The translations under genes and the position numbers were made by a program. A DNA stretch of 64,000 nucleotides from Orobanche coerulescens (Eukaryota > Streptophyta > Magnoliopsida > Lamiales > Orobanchaceae). A model generated the notes under the pieces. The model had not been told where the DNA came from. It was given only the letters and a program-made list of their open reading frames with translations, and did not search any database. Where the stretch lies: the NCBI GenBank assembly GCA_033398695.1, contig CM065804.1, forward strand, positions 37,339,501-37,403,500, in the 5' to 3' direction. Below are positions 42,741 through 53,794 of this stretch, piece by piece (the first letter of the stretch is position 1; each line of letters begins with the position of its first letter).

Positions 42741-43222
42741 GGAGAAACACTTGTCCCATCTGCTGAGCCAACTTAAAAACTTGTATTTTAAAATAGGCAG
42801 CAGCCAAGTCAAAAGTTTAGGCAGCAGCCAAGGTATACAAGGCATCCACCTAGACAAGAGACTATGCAATGGCCAGGGCAAAAGCAAGAGCATAGACAAC
42901 ATGCCCACTATTATCAAAGACTCCCCAAAATAGATTTCAAAATGGCAGGGGCAAATGGAAACCTCAAGGTTATCCAAGTTTTCAAACTCAATAGGTGTGG
43001 AGACCCCAAAGATTTTATAAATGGTCTCAGCCAAGATTTAGAAAGGGCCCACACCACCAATTTTATGAGGCATATCCAGTACACAATCCTAACCAATGAT
43101 ATAGGCCCAGACCATAGACACCTTTTAGGGGCAATCATCTAAGGAGAAATAAATTCTCCAGGAAACCAACTAATACCCGAGGACCCACAAAGATTTGGGT
43201 ACCTAAATCTCTGCTTGTTTGA
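42741..43222 (+). pseudogene. Cop4 gag-protease spacer (broken)
   Basis: Gln- and Arg-rich sequence equivalent to 3701-4250 of Cop1, readable in short pieces in three frames (for example LVPSAEPT, then KPSNPRGPTKIWVPKS-like text near 43160-43210). A stop at 42738 and frameshifts break it. Confidence 0.75.
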
Positions 43223-43826
43223 TTGCAGAAATGGTGGAAGGACTACTACCACATCTCCACAAATTCAAATATAGGAGGTGAAGAATGGTTTGTAGATTCT
43301 GGATGCTCAAGGCACGTGACTGGGAACAAGAAGGTGCTGTCAAATTATACCAAGGAAAGAGGCCCAGATGTAACCTTTGGAGATAGCTCTAGAGGTCAAA
43401 CAAAAGGATTTGGAGAGTTGCCTAGAGGAAACATAACAATATCCAAAATCCATTATGTCAAAGGGCTCAAGTACAACCTTTTGAGCATATGTCAGTTTTG
43501 TGATAGATACTCTATCTGGAGAAGTGAAGCTACAAGGACTCAAAAGGAGAGATGTCTATATGATAGATTAGAACACAGGAACTCCCAATACCTGTTTTCT
43601 ATACAGGACAATAGCTGAAAATGGATGGCTATGGCACAAAAGGCTATGTCACCTGAACTTCAAAGCCATCAACAAGATTAGTTCTCAAAAACTGGTCAGA
43701 GGACTTCCAGAAGTATTCAGAAAGGAAGCTCTCTGTGGTGCATGTCAGAAAGGGAAGCAAACAAGGGCATCATTCAAACCACTTTAGCCTACCACTCTCA
43801 CCACAAGGATTCTAGATCTACTTCAT
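43223..43826 (+). pseudogene. Cop4 protease and pre-integrase region (broken)
   Basis: Open to 43618: EEWFVDSGCSRHVTGNKKVL (protease DSG intact), GPDVTFGDSSRGQTKGFGELPRG and HYVKGLKYNLLSICQFCD. About 50 bp present in Cop1 after QFCD are deleted, and the frame shifts. 43619-43826 still shows WLWHKRLCHLNFKAINK and CGACQKGKQTRASF in another frame, the zinc-binding residues. Confidence 0.9.
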
Positions 43827-44516
43827 ATGGATATATTTGGCCCCATCAAGCCAAGGACGTTGAGTGGAAGAAAGCATGCTCTAGTAGTAGTACATGACTA
43901 CTCAAGAGATACATGGATTGTTTTTCTCTATAAAAAGAGTGAAACTTTGACAAAGCTACCTGAGATGCTAAGGAAGATCCAAAATGAGAAATCCCTCTCA
44001 ATCATCAAGATCAGATCAGATAGAGGAGGAGAATTTATCAACAAGGCAATCACTAAGTACAGTGATCAGAATGAGATCCGGCACGAGGTATCAGCAGCCA
44101 GGACTCTACAGCAGAATGGTGTTGCTGAAAGAAGAAACAAAACCTTGAAGGAAGCTGCCAGGTCCATGATTGCTGAAGCTGACCTGCCAAAGAGGTTCTG
44201 GGCTGAAGCTATCAACACAGCATGCCACACTCAGAATAGGATTATGATTGTAGGGAGACATGGCAAAACTCCCTATGAGGTTTGGAATGGCAGAACACAA
44301 ACTATTGCATATTTTCATATTCTTGGTTGTAAGTGTTTCATCCACAACAATGGTAAAACCCAACTGAATATCTTTGATGCTAAAACTAATGATGATCTCT
44401 TTATGGGATACTCACAAATAAGCAAGGCATACAGAGTATTTAACAAAAGAACCTTAGTTGTGGAAGAAACACCTCATGTTGTGTTTGATGAATCTACTGT
44501 TGAGTACAGGAAATAG
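43827..44516 (+). pseudogene. Cop4 integrase core (open)
   Basis: A 229-residue open frame starting within HMDIFGPIKPRTLSGRK (first Asp). It includes KIRSDRGGEFINK (second Asp), LQQNGVAERRNKTLKEAARSM (Glu), RFWAEAINTACHTQNR, KTPYEVWNGRTQTIAYFHILGCKCFIHNN and FMGYSQISKAYRVFN. The DDE triad is complete. VVDDYS is changed to VVHDYS. It ends at a TAG after EYRK, at the start of the linker. Confidence 0.94.
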
Positions 44517-45049
44517 GTGGAATTAATTGAGAATAAGCTCAAATCTGCCACCCTAGAAGAAGTCATTATTCATGATACATGAATGATGGACTCACCTGCA
44601 GATCTGCTTGAAGACCAAACTGCAGATCAGATAGTACCTCAAAACCTACCTGATCCAGATGTACCTGATGAAGACCCATCTGTAGCTGATAAAGACCCAT
44701 CTGCAGATCAGATAGGATTCCCACCTGTAGATGACAAGACCGTAGATGATCCAGTTCCAGACCAAGGAGATCAGAACCAAGCTGAAGAAGAGAGAGAAGA
44801 AGTCCACCAAGGCAAATCTACAGGGGGAACAAACCTGAAGAAAAAGAAGAAATCCACAAATGGCTTAGAGATCACCCCATCCAACAGATCATTGGAAACC
44901 TAAATGATGGAGTCAGAACCAGACAATCCACAGTTCCAACAGGAATGGCAATGTTCTCTTGTTTCATGTCTTAAATGGAACCCAAGACGACAGAGCAAGC
45001 ATTGGAGGATTACTCATGGATCAATGCAATGTAAGAAGAGGTCAACCAG
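44517..45049 (+). pseudogene. Cop4 integrase-RT linker, Asp/Pro-rich
   Basis: 44583-44903 reads repeats such as DPDVPDEDPSVADKDPSADQ, matching Cop1 2087-2416, followed by a Lys-rich segment. Stops occur at 44514 and 44579, and the frame shifts near 44980. Confidence 0.78.
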
Positions 45050-45867
45050 ATGGAGAGAAACAATGTCTGGGAACTAACAGACAAACTAGATCACAAGAAG
45101 GTTATAGGCACCAAATGGGGGTACAAGAACAAGTGTGTTGAAGACGGAGCCGTTGTGAGGAATAAAGCCAGATTAGTCGCCAAAGGATATGCACAATGTG
45201 AAGGAATATATTTTGATGAAACTTATGCACCTGTTTCAAGACTGGAAGCCATCAGACTATTCCTTGCATATGCAGCATTCAAGGATTTTGAAGTCTACCA
45301 AATGGATGTGAAAAGTCCCTTTCTCAATGGAATTCTAGAAGAAGAAGTCTATGTGGAGCAACCCCTGGATTTGTCAAAGGAGACAAAGTCTATAAGCTTT
45401 TGAAAGCACTATATGGACTCAAGCAGGCACCAAGGGCATGGTATGAAACACTCTCCGTGTTTTTAGAGAAGAACGGATTCAGCAAAGGCAAGGTGGACAA
45501 GACTCTATTCAGAGTAGAGCATGAAGGCCATATATTATTAGTACAAATATATGCGGATGACATCATATTTAGCTCAACCAACCCGGAGGTATGTGTGAAA
45601 TTCTCAAATCCCATGCAAGGAGAAGTTGAGATGAGTATGATGGGAAAGCTAACTTTCTTTCTAGGATTGCAAGTCAAGTAGATGAATAATGGAATTTTCA
45701 TCAATCAAGCCATATACACAAGAGACTTAATCAAGAGATTTGGAATGGAATTAGCCAAACCAGCAACAATCCCTATGAGCACAAGCACACACCTAGATGC
45801 AGATGAAGGAGGAATATTAGTGGATTCAACCCACTACATAGGACTTATTGGATCTCTTGTTTATCTG
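45050..45867 (+). pseudogene. Cop4 reverse transcriptase, RNase H deleted
   Basis: 45050-45403 has [55 protein letters not shown]. 45400-45681 has [16 protein letters not shown] and the box YADD (YVDD with Val to Ala; both Asp kept), then a stop. 45682 onward reads NNGIFINQAIYTRDLIKRFGM to HYIGLIGSLVYL, where RT sequence ends abruptly. The thumb end and the whole RNase H seen in Cop1 are absent. Confidence 0.93.
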
Positions 45868-48052
45868 GACCAAGAGACATTGAAGATATTGGGTGGAGAA
45901 AGGAAGGCAGCCCCGATGCTAAGGGAAATGTCTAGTGGGCCTCCTCCATACAGACACCCCTCGGATACAGACGAGTCTAATGCCGGAGACCAAGCTGCAG
46001 TTCATGAGTCACCTCCAGACAAGGAGCTACCTGCAGATCATACCGACTCAGATTTTGACAACACTGCCCTGTCCCTGAGGTTCAAGAGAAAAGGACCAGC
46101 ACCAGAGGAGCCAATTCAAATACAATCCTCACCTGACCCTTCTCCCAAGAGTTCCAGGTGACTCAACTTTGAGTATGTAGACCAGATACCTCAGTCATCT
46201 GCACCTGAACCACTCTCTGCAGTTCATATGCATATAGTAACCACACCAGCTCCTGCTCCTGATCACTCTGAAGAAGACCTGTCTGAGCATCCTGATCGCT
46301 CAGACTTAGTTGCTGATGTAATTCCTCTACTCACCGTGCCGAGCATGATAGAGGAAGAGGAAGCTGACCTGTTCATCAACATTCCTGAGGCAGGATACTC
46401 ACTCAACCTCCTTGACATCAACCCCTTGAGGCTATCTGTGGAACAGCTCCACATGGTAAAACACCACATTCTTCAAGTTTCATTCATAACTGTCTTTGAA
46501 GAGTGGAAAAATTTCAAATCACTCTCATTCACTAAACTGCAAACCCTTGTTGAAAATAGCAGCTGGGAACTCCCCCAGGCTACCGAGCAATTTCTCATGA
46601 GTTTTCGTCATGAGATAGATGTTCTCTTAATGCATTAGACAAACTAGTTCTTGTCCAATTTTAAAACCAACATGGACAAGTTTGTCTTCTTGGTAATGGA
46701 AAATGTTTTAGCTGGGATAGTAGAGAAGAAGGAAGTGGAGTAGAAGAAAAAGGCATAAGAATAGAAGAAGTCGAAAAGGAGGAGGAATCTGAGAAAAATG
46801 AAGAGGAAAAAGGAGAAAAGATTAAAGTTGAAGAGTCTGTGACAGAAGAGGAAGAAAATATACTAGTTGAAAAATAGACTGTTGAAGAACAAGAAGAAGA
46901 TACAAAGGAGTTGGAGGAAGAATAAGAAGGAGAACAAGTAGTATAGGAAGAAGAAGAAAAAGAAAAGGAAGAAGAAAAAGCAGATAAGGAAGAAGAGGAA
47001 AAGAAAGAGAAAGAGGATGAGGCTGAAGAAGAAGAGAAGAAGAAAGACAACGAAGATGATGCAGATGAGCCTGGGGCACCTGATCAATCCCCCATCTCAG
47101 ATCATTCAGAAGATGAGGATGACAGATCGGGGACCCCTAATAAAACCCCATCTGATCACCCTCCTGCCGACAGGAGTCTGCAGTCAGGCAGGTCGATCGG
47201 CAAGCGACCTGCAGGCGTTGAAGGCTCTGGAGAGCACTCCCCTCAGGCAAAACCTATCTCAACTGATATGGATGACCTGATTAGATGCCTTGTTGAAGAG
47301 ACAGTCAAACCTTACATCCAATCCCTCCATGCAAAACTGGACACATTGCTACAGAAATGTGTTCCTTCTCCTCCTAAAAATTCCAGAATGCCACTTGGCA
47401 TGTCTGATTGGATGTCTCGAGTTGAATAGCAGCTAACCATATTGGTTGATGCTAGCAAAAATGGGGAAGATAGAGGAAAGACGGAACAGGAAGATAAGTT
47501 GCAAGCTCAAATCCAATAATCAGCGGAAGAAGTGAGAAAGGAGCTAAGGACCAAACAGAGAAATGACCTCCCTCTGATTGAAGCTGGGACGTCTAATCTG
47601 ACGGGGAAAGAGTTGGCTTCTCTTGTTCCAGCTGAAGCCCAACCTGCAGTAAAGAGAAGGAGAACCAGAGTAGAGGATGATCAGAGATATGAATGGGAAG
47701 GCAAGGAGCTATGGTATGTTGAGGAGTTCCTTCCTACAGAGTATATGACTCTTTGGGGAGAGGTAAATAAGCAGTTCATAGAGAAGTATTATCTCTGGGA
47801 GTTACTCCAGGATAAAGACTGCTCCCCACAATAGATATTCATCAACTACATGAACTCAACATGGCTCTACAGAGTAATATCAAGGAATTATGTGTGAAAA
47901 ACAACTTCTCATCTGCAGAGGAGCAAGATTTTGCATCTCTGGTAATCAAGAGGAAGTATGGACTAGCTCTTGTCAACCAGAGACCCATTCGCGCAAAGCT
48001 TTTCAGGCCTCCTAACCAGCCTGTCCGAAGAGGAAGAGGTAGATACAGATAG
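45868..48052 (+). pseudogene. Cop4 third ORF: acidic protein with basic tail (several stops)
   Basis: Fused in frame to RT at about 45868. It reads DQETLKILGGERKAAPMLRE, a Pro/Ser/Asp-rich part, then past a TGA (46159) a helical region (INIPEAGYSLNLLDINPLRLSVEQLHMVKHHIL), a long Glu/Lys-rich acidic stretch (about 46700-47060), and a conserved C-terminal domain: YEWEGKELWYVEEFLP, KYYLWELLQDKDCSPQ, NFSSAEEQDFASLVIKRKYGLA, ending RRGRGRYR. The C-terminal domain also occurs in Cop5. Half a dozen stops and a frameshift near 47850 are present. I do not recognise its function, and no membrane segment is visible. Confidence 0.82.
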
Positions 48053-48318
48053 GAGTTTGTACTTTACTTGTACTTTATATATTTCTAAATTTTTGTTTTT
48101 GGAATTTACTTGTAAAATTTTCTGTATTTTGTTCATTCAGAATCACTGTACTTGTAAACATCTCTGAAAGATTTTATAACAGTCACTTGAATGACAACCA
48201 CCAGTTGTCTCAAAACAAGATTTGATTTTGATTTGAGTCTTGCACTTAATCATGTGCAGACCTGTTCTACATTTGAATATTTTGTTTAAGTTTTGCCATC
48301 ATCAAAATAGAGGTAATT
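48053..48318 (+). other. Cop4 3' untranslated region
   Basis: T-rich non-coding sequence from the third ORF stop to the 3' LTR. The polypurine tract position reads AAAATAGAGGTAATT (48304-48318), degraded relative to AAAATAGGGGGAATT at the same place in Cop5. Confidence 0.8.
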
Positions 48319-49924
48319 AGTTAGGAATACTTATTAGATTTTGATGATGTCATTCCCGTATTTGTTTATTCAAATGTATGTTTTTAATACTTGGCAAATT
48401 GTAAAGAAGAACCAAATGAGTATCTTCTGTAGGCCAGATTATGTATAGTTGAATACTTGGAAATATGTAAAGAAGAACCAAATGAGTATCTTCTATAGGC
48501 CATATAAGCTAGGCTAAAATCAGCTAAGTATAAATAGCAGACAAGTTCGTATCAGAGAGGTCTGACCAAACACTGCAGAAAGCTGAGTTGCAGACAAGAG
48601 TTTATCAGAGAAGTCTTGGTCAACTCAACTGTTCAGAGAAGGTTGACCACAAACGGCTTATCGTCAGACAACATTCTGCAGAAGCGATTTATCAGAGAAG
48701 TCCTGGTCAACTCATTTATAAGAGAAGTTTGACCATACTGCAGTCAAGTGATCAGACAGTGTCCAAGTCATATGAAGTTTGACCATCAAATCAAATAAGC
48801 TCATTAGGTCAGAAGACTTCAGACAGGTCGTCAAATCAGAGAAGATTTGTCGAGTCATCAGAGACGTCATCTCAGAGAAGTCATCAGAGAAAGTCCGACA
48901 TTAGAGAAGGTTGACTGCACGTCAGACATATTGACGAAAAAGAGATCAGATAAGTTATGTCAAAGTAATCAGCCAAGTAATCCAGTCCACGTCAGCATGC
49001 GTTGAAAAGTCAATAATCACGGAAAGTCACATGCGGGTGATAAGAGACAGACTGGAGAGATTCCTGGAAAGCAATGAATTAAATAATTCATCCAGACCCA
49101 CCATTGAAGACTTTAAGCATATTATAATCTAAAGTTTCGGCGCCTCAACGTGAAAGTCTTCACAACGGTCGGAAATGGATGAATATAAGGGAATCCAGCC
49201 TTGCAACATTCAGAAAGAAAACCAAAGAAGTCTATTTCTCCAACGGATGGATTTGTTACAGGAATTGCAATGGATATAAAGGAAGCTCAAGGATCTACAT
49301 CTATAAATACCTAAAGATTCGAATTGAGCAAAGTACGATGCGAACAACACTTAAAAGCGAACAAAGCAAACAAAGCGAACAATAGCATCGTGAAAGAGCA
49401 AGAGTTCAAAAGTTCTTATTTGAAGAAGCTCTTTGTTGGAGAAGTTAGGGGTACTTCACTGGTTGAAGTTCAAGAGGTTGTAAAGGCATCCAAGGATCGT
49501 AGATCAAGAGATGCAAGGCAGTCAAATGGAGTTGCAACGGCAAAGAATTCCACTGGTTGGAAGCTGTTGTAAATTGGTTGAATAACTATAATATTTATCA
49601 CTGGTTGAGAATTATAGTGAATTCATCTCCAACTGGTTTGGAGAAAAGTGGATTAGCAGAGAATTACCCCACCTCTGAGACCACTATAACTGCTTGCATG
49701 TTTTACTGCTTTCATCATCATACTTACCTGCTGCATACACACTTAACTATTCCATTGTTTAGTTATTTGCTTTCGTCATCAACTGACTTCCGCATACCTG
49801 TCTACAGACGACTTCAAGTCATCTGTACCTATCAGATGAGAAACTCACCCTTTATGGAAAAGAGTTTCAATAAGTCTATTCACCCCCCCCTCTAGACTTA
49901 TTCCTGGACGACTTGTGACCTACA
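48319..49924 (+). repeat. Cop4 3' LTR
   Basis: Starts AGTTAGGAATACTTATTAG (the first T is changed to A) and ends GACTTGTGACCTACA. It matches the 5' LTR with many point differences and small indels. W-box-rich repeats at 48540-48990; TATA box TATAAATA at 49302-49309. Confidence 0.95.
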
Positions 49925-50146
49925 GTTGTAAGCATACATACTAAATATACGAGGAACAATATCATTCTAAAGTTTAATTATCATAAAAGGCATAACATTA
50001 AAGGACAATAATAGAGTTTGAGGAAACTTACAACCAAAATTCGTATGAAGTGGTAGGCGGTACATTGATGCTATTCGCGGCCGACTATCCAAAATACACA
50101 TCTGGACCCTAAATTAACCCAACTGTCAAGATATCCATAAATCTTA

Positions 50147-50158
50147 GCTCTAGTACCA
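50147..50158 (-). promoter_or_regulatory. Gyp3 primer-binding site
   Basis: TGGTACTAGAGC on the minus strand. It differs from TGGTATCAGAGC by a TC/CT swap and is placed five bases inside the LTR end. Confidence 0.8.
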
Positions 50159-50163
50159 TATTC

Positions 50164-51423
50164 TGTAACAGCCCAAGATATACATGATTATTACAGCACC
50201 TTAAATCCTTCATATAAGGATTTACTAAGCTAAGAATTCGAAAAAACATCATAATATATTAAAAAGTGGAGTTATTATTACAAGCTAGTTTTCTTTTTTT
50301 TTTACAATAAAAGATAATACCGAGAGGAATGCATTAATACACAACCAATCAAAACAATACAGGTAAGCAATGTACTCTAGTACTTATTCAAACACAACAC
50401 AACTGAAAGGACTCTTCGAACCGTCAACATCACTATGCACGCTCCTCATCAACATCACTATGCACCCTCGTCATCATGCTGCTCGTGTGGTTGTTTTCCA
50501 ACTCTCCTGGATCCTGAACATAAAACACATGTCCATCTCTGAGGGGTTAGCACAACGATGCTAGTATATGCAGTATGATAATTTATACAACAATAGATTT
50601 ATAGACGTTGCATGAAGAACAATAACAACAACAAAAACAAGCCTCTCCTACAAGAAGACTAAAAATGCATTACACAACATGACAATCATAATATACACAT
50701 GGCAACCCGATGATCAAGCATTCACTACATAGATCCCAAGATAATCACATCGGACCAACACGAGGTGGAAAACTCGTCCAATGATCTAGCGCATGCTAGC
50801 ATAGATCCCAAGATGATCCAATCGGACCAACACGAGGTGGACAAACGACAACGATACATATGCACGACAATATGAATAACATTAATACGAAAAACATAAT
50901 GAAAGTACTTCCCTTAGAATGACGATGAGGATTAAATACTTTCAATGAACGTCGACACCCTCAAAGGATGCCCCTTCGATCAAGCTCTTGCAAAACTCGA
51001 ACCTTATACAAAAGGAATAACGAAGAGTTCAACTTATGTAAACATAACTAACACACGAGCATATAACGTTCCTAAGCTATGATTGAGTCAATCATCCTAC
51101 ATACGGCCGGTTTGACAGTTCAACCATCCGACGAACACTTAGTCTTATTTTCAATATACATCATGTGAATTAAATGCCAATAACATGGATAACTTGACGA
51201 CGTCTACGAAATTCAAGTATATTCATATCGTCAAGAATTCAATACTCGAACCGTGATTATCAACTTATACATGTATGGTGCGGCTACTCAACGGTCCTCT
51301 ATCAAGAACATGATTGTGATGAACATATTCCAAAACATCATATAAAGGAACATGCTCATTCGGTTCTTCTAAGTTTAATTCAAAACATAACTAAAAACTC
51401 CAATCCTTCTTCAATGATCAAAC
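50164..51423 (-). repeat. Gyp3 5' LTR, interrupted
   Basis: At least 1.26 kb. It shares TGTAACA and ATTACAGCACC near its end with the Gyp2 and Gyp4 LTRs but is otherwise different. It contains a direct repeat (50728-50769 and 50800-50841) and one TAGCGCATGCTA unit (50787-50798) between the repeat copies. I see no protein-coding sequence. Confidence 0.85.
50728..50841 (-). repeat. 42-bp direct repeat flanking a TAGCGCATGCTA unit
   Basis: CATAGATCCCAAGAT through ATCGGACCAACACGAGGTGGA occurs twice with a 72-bp period and a few differences. The palindrome TAGCGCATGCTA lies between the copies. Confidence 0.85.
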
Positions 51424-52951
51424 TGTAGGTCACAAGTCGTCAGAAATAAGTCTAGGGTGGTGAATTGAATTATTGAAACTCTTTTTCCAAGTAGAAATTA
51501 CGGAGTTTCTCAGCTGATAGTACATATGACATAGAGTTGTCTGTAGACAATATAAGTGTGGAAGTCAGCTGATGACGAATACAGAATATAAACAATGAAA
51601 TACTAAGTATGAATGCAGCAATTAAGTATGATGCTAAAACAATAAAGTACGCAGGCAATTTGTAGTGGTCTCAGAGGTGGGTAATCCTCTACTAATCCAC
51701 TTTCTCCAAACCAGTTGGAGATGAATCCACTATAATATTCAACCAGTGATCAATATTACAGTGATTCTACAACTTAGCTGCAACAACTTCCAACTAGTGG
51801 AAATCCTGTCATTGCAACTCCTCTCTGACTACGTCGCACCACTTGATCTACAAATCCTTGGATGCCTATCAGTCGCGAAACTTCAACCAGTGAAGTACCC
51901 CGTACTCCAGTTTTAAGACAAAAGTGTTTTCTCTTCTCCAAATAAGAGCTTTCTTCGTATATAAACTGAGAATACTGCTCTTCACGATGCTATAGACTTC
52001 TTAATCGCTTGATTTCTTTAATTGCTTGAGAGTATAGTTCGCATCGTACTTTGCTCTTTCAAATCTTCAGGTATTTATAGCTTGTCAATCCTTAGAGCTT
52101 TCTTCATAGCCGTTGCAAATCTCTAACAAATCCGTCCGTTGGAGAAATAGACTTCTTTGTTTTTTCTTTCTGAACGTTGCAAGGATGGATTCCCTTATTT
52201 TAATCCATTTCCGACCGTTGTGAAGACTTTCACGTGATGGATCAGAATATTTTGATTTAAATATATCTAAAGTCTTTAGAGGTGGGTCTGGATGATTTAT
52301 TTAATTCATATCTTTTCATAAATATCTCCAATCTGTCCCTTATCGCCCGCATGTAACTTTCCGTAAATATTGACTATTCAACGCATGCTGACGCAGACAG
52401 ACTTGCTTGGCTGATGACTTATCTGATCTTTTTAAGTCAATCTGTCTAATATGCAGTTAAACTTATCTGTCGTCGGACTTCTTTGACGATAACTTCTCTG
52501 ATGTCCTTGACGAGACTTCTCTGATCTGAAGTATTTTGACCTAATGAACTTGACTGATCTGATGGTCCGACTTCAGATGACTTGGGCTCCGCTTGACTGC
52601 AGTCTGGTCAAACTTCTCTGATAAAAATTATTGACCAGTACTTCTCTGATTTTCACTTGACTGTGATTCGACTGTTGGTCAAACTTCTCTGATGTTAATT
52701 GTCTGACCGAAACTCCTCTGATGTACTTACCTATACATTGTACTTAGCCGATTTTAAGCCTAACTTATCCGGCCTATAGAAGATACTCATTTGGTTCTTC
52801 TTTACATTTTGCCAAGTATCTAACTTAACAAAATTTGGCCTATGGAAGATACTCATTTGGTTCTTACTTACATTTGCCAAATAATAAACATACATTTGAA
52901 TAAACAAGTATAATGATACCATCATCAAAATCTAATCAAGTATTACTAACA
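51424..52951 (-). repeat. Cop5 3' LTR
   Basis: Plus strand TGTAGGTCACAAGTCGTC to AGTATTACTAACA, 1.53 kb. TATA box (minus TATAAATA) at 52072-52079. TTGAC[CT]/[AG]GTCAA motifs are dense upstream of it, at about 52430-52720. Confidence 0.94.
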
Positions 52952-52968
52952 AATTCCCCCTATTTTGA
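52952..52968 (-). promoter_or_regulatory. Cop5 polypurine tract
   Basis: The minus strand reads AAAATAGGGGGAATT next to the LTR: a clean tract, unlike the decayed Cop4 one. Confidence 0.88.
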
Positions 52969-53207
52969 TGATGGCAAAACTTAAGCAATTATTCAAATGA
53001 ATAACAGGTCTGCACATAGTCAAGTGCAAGACACAAACTAGAATTCAGTCTTTGTTTTGAGACAACTAGTGGTTGTCATTCAAATAACTGTTATATATTT
53101 CTCTGAATTGTTTACAAGTACATAGGCTTTAAAATGATCAAACAAAATATAGAGAAATAAAATAAGAATTTTACACGTAAGTTACAAAAACAGTAAATTA
53201 CAAAAAT

Positions 53208-53785
53208 CTATCTGCCTCTGCCTCTGCTTCTTCTGATAGGCTGCTTGGAAGGCCTAATAGGCTTTCCACCAATTGGTCTCTTCTTGACAGGTGCTAGGCC
53301 ATACTTCCTTCTGATAATAAGAGAGGCAAACTCTTGTTCTTCTTTGGATGAGAATTTGTGCTCTTCACATAGCTTCCTTATCTCTCTCTGCAGTGATAGC
53401 TCATCTAATTCATCGTTTAATAAAGTGGAAAGATAGTCATATATGAAGGGGGAATCATGGGGTAAACATCCCATTCTTTTGCATAATCTACTAAGATGGC
53501 CCAGAGAGTTGGCCATGCTGATTCCATTAAGTTGATGAATGTCTGCTGTGGGCAGCAGTCTTTATCCTGGAGTAACTCCCAGATATAGTATTTGTCAATG
53601 AACTGCTTCCTCGCATCTCCTCCCATTGGAACAGCTTCATCAGGTAGGATTTCTTCCACATACCAAAGCTCTTTACCTTCCCATTCAAATCTTGGATCTT
53701 CCCCAAATTTGGTTCTCCTCTTCTTGACTGCAGGATGGTCATCATCATCAGGAGCAGCCAATTCTTTCCTTTTCAAATTAGACGA
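53208..53785 (-). pseudogene. Cop5 third ORF, C-terminal domain (one frameshift)
   Basis: 53417-53776 reads KRKELAAPDDDDHPAVKKRRTKFGEDPRFEWEGKELWYVEEILPDEAV, KYYIWELLQDKDCCPQQTFINLMESAW. A shift near 53470 leads to 53208-53516, which reads CEEHKFSSKEEQEFASLIIRRKYGLAPVKKRPIGGKPIRPSKQPIRRSRGRGR and a stop. It aligns with the end of the Cop4 third ORF at most positions. KKRR and the Arg/Gly tail look like nuclear-localisation or nucleic-acid-binding sequence (inference). The N-terminal part is cut off by Gyp4. Confidence 0.85.
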
Positions 53786-53794
53786 CCCAGCTAC

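Larger units (their letters stand above)
39448..49924 (+). mobile_element. Cop4: Ty1/copia Sirevirus-like element with third ORF
   Basis: LTRs 39448-41060 and 48319-49924 flank a primer site, gag, protease, integrase, RT and a long third ORF. RNase H is missing: an internal deletion joins RT to the third ORF. It belongs to the same family as Cop1 and Cop5 by LTR ends and protein sequence, in the opposite orientation. Many stops are present. It is inserted at the gag start of Gyp3. Confidence 0.95.
49925..51423 (-). mobile_element. Gyp3: gypsy element, segment 3 (leader and partial 5' LTR)
   Basis: 49925-50163 is the leader upstream of the Gyp3 gag, with the primer site at 50147-50158. From 50164 the 5' LTR begins (plus strand TGTAACAGCCCAAGATATAC) and runs to 51423, where Cop5 interrupts it. 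The remainder of the LTR would be right of the window. Confidence 0.87.
51424..53794 (-). mobile_element. Cop5: Ty1/copia element, 3' end
   Basis: A minus-strand member of the Cop1/Cop4 family: 3' LTR (51424-52951), polypurine tract, 3' untranslated region and the end of the third ORF, then Gyp4 interrupts at 53795. The rest of the element should continue right of the window. CAAAC at 51419-51423 is the expected left target duplication. Confidence 0.92.

Noticed and set aside
46661..47050. Serine/phenylalanine-rich ORF on the minus strand
   Set aside because: It is the antisense shadow of the Glu/Lys-rich acidic stretch of the Cop4 third ORF; homopolymer-like composition explains its openness.
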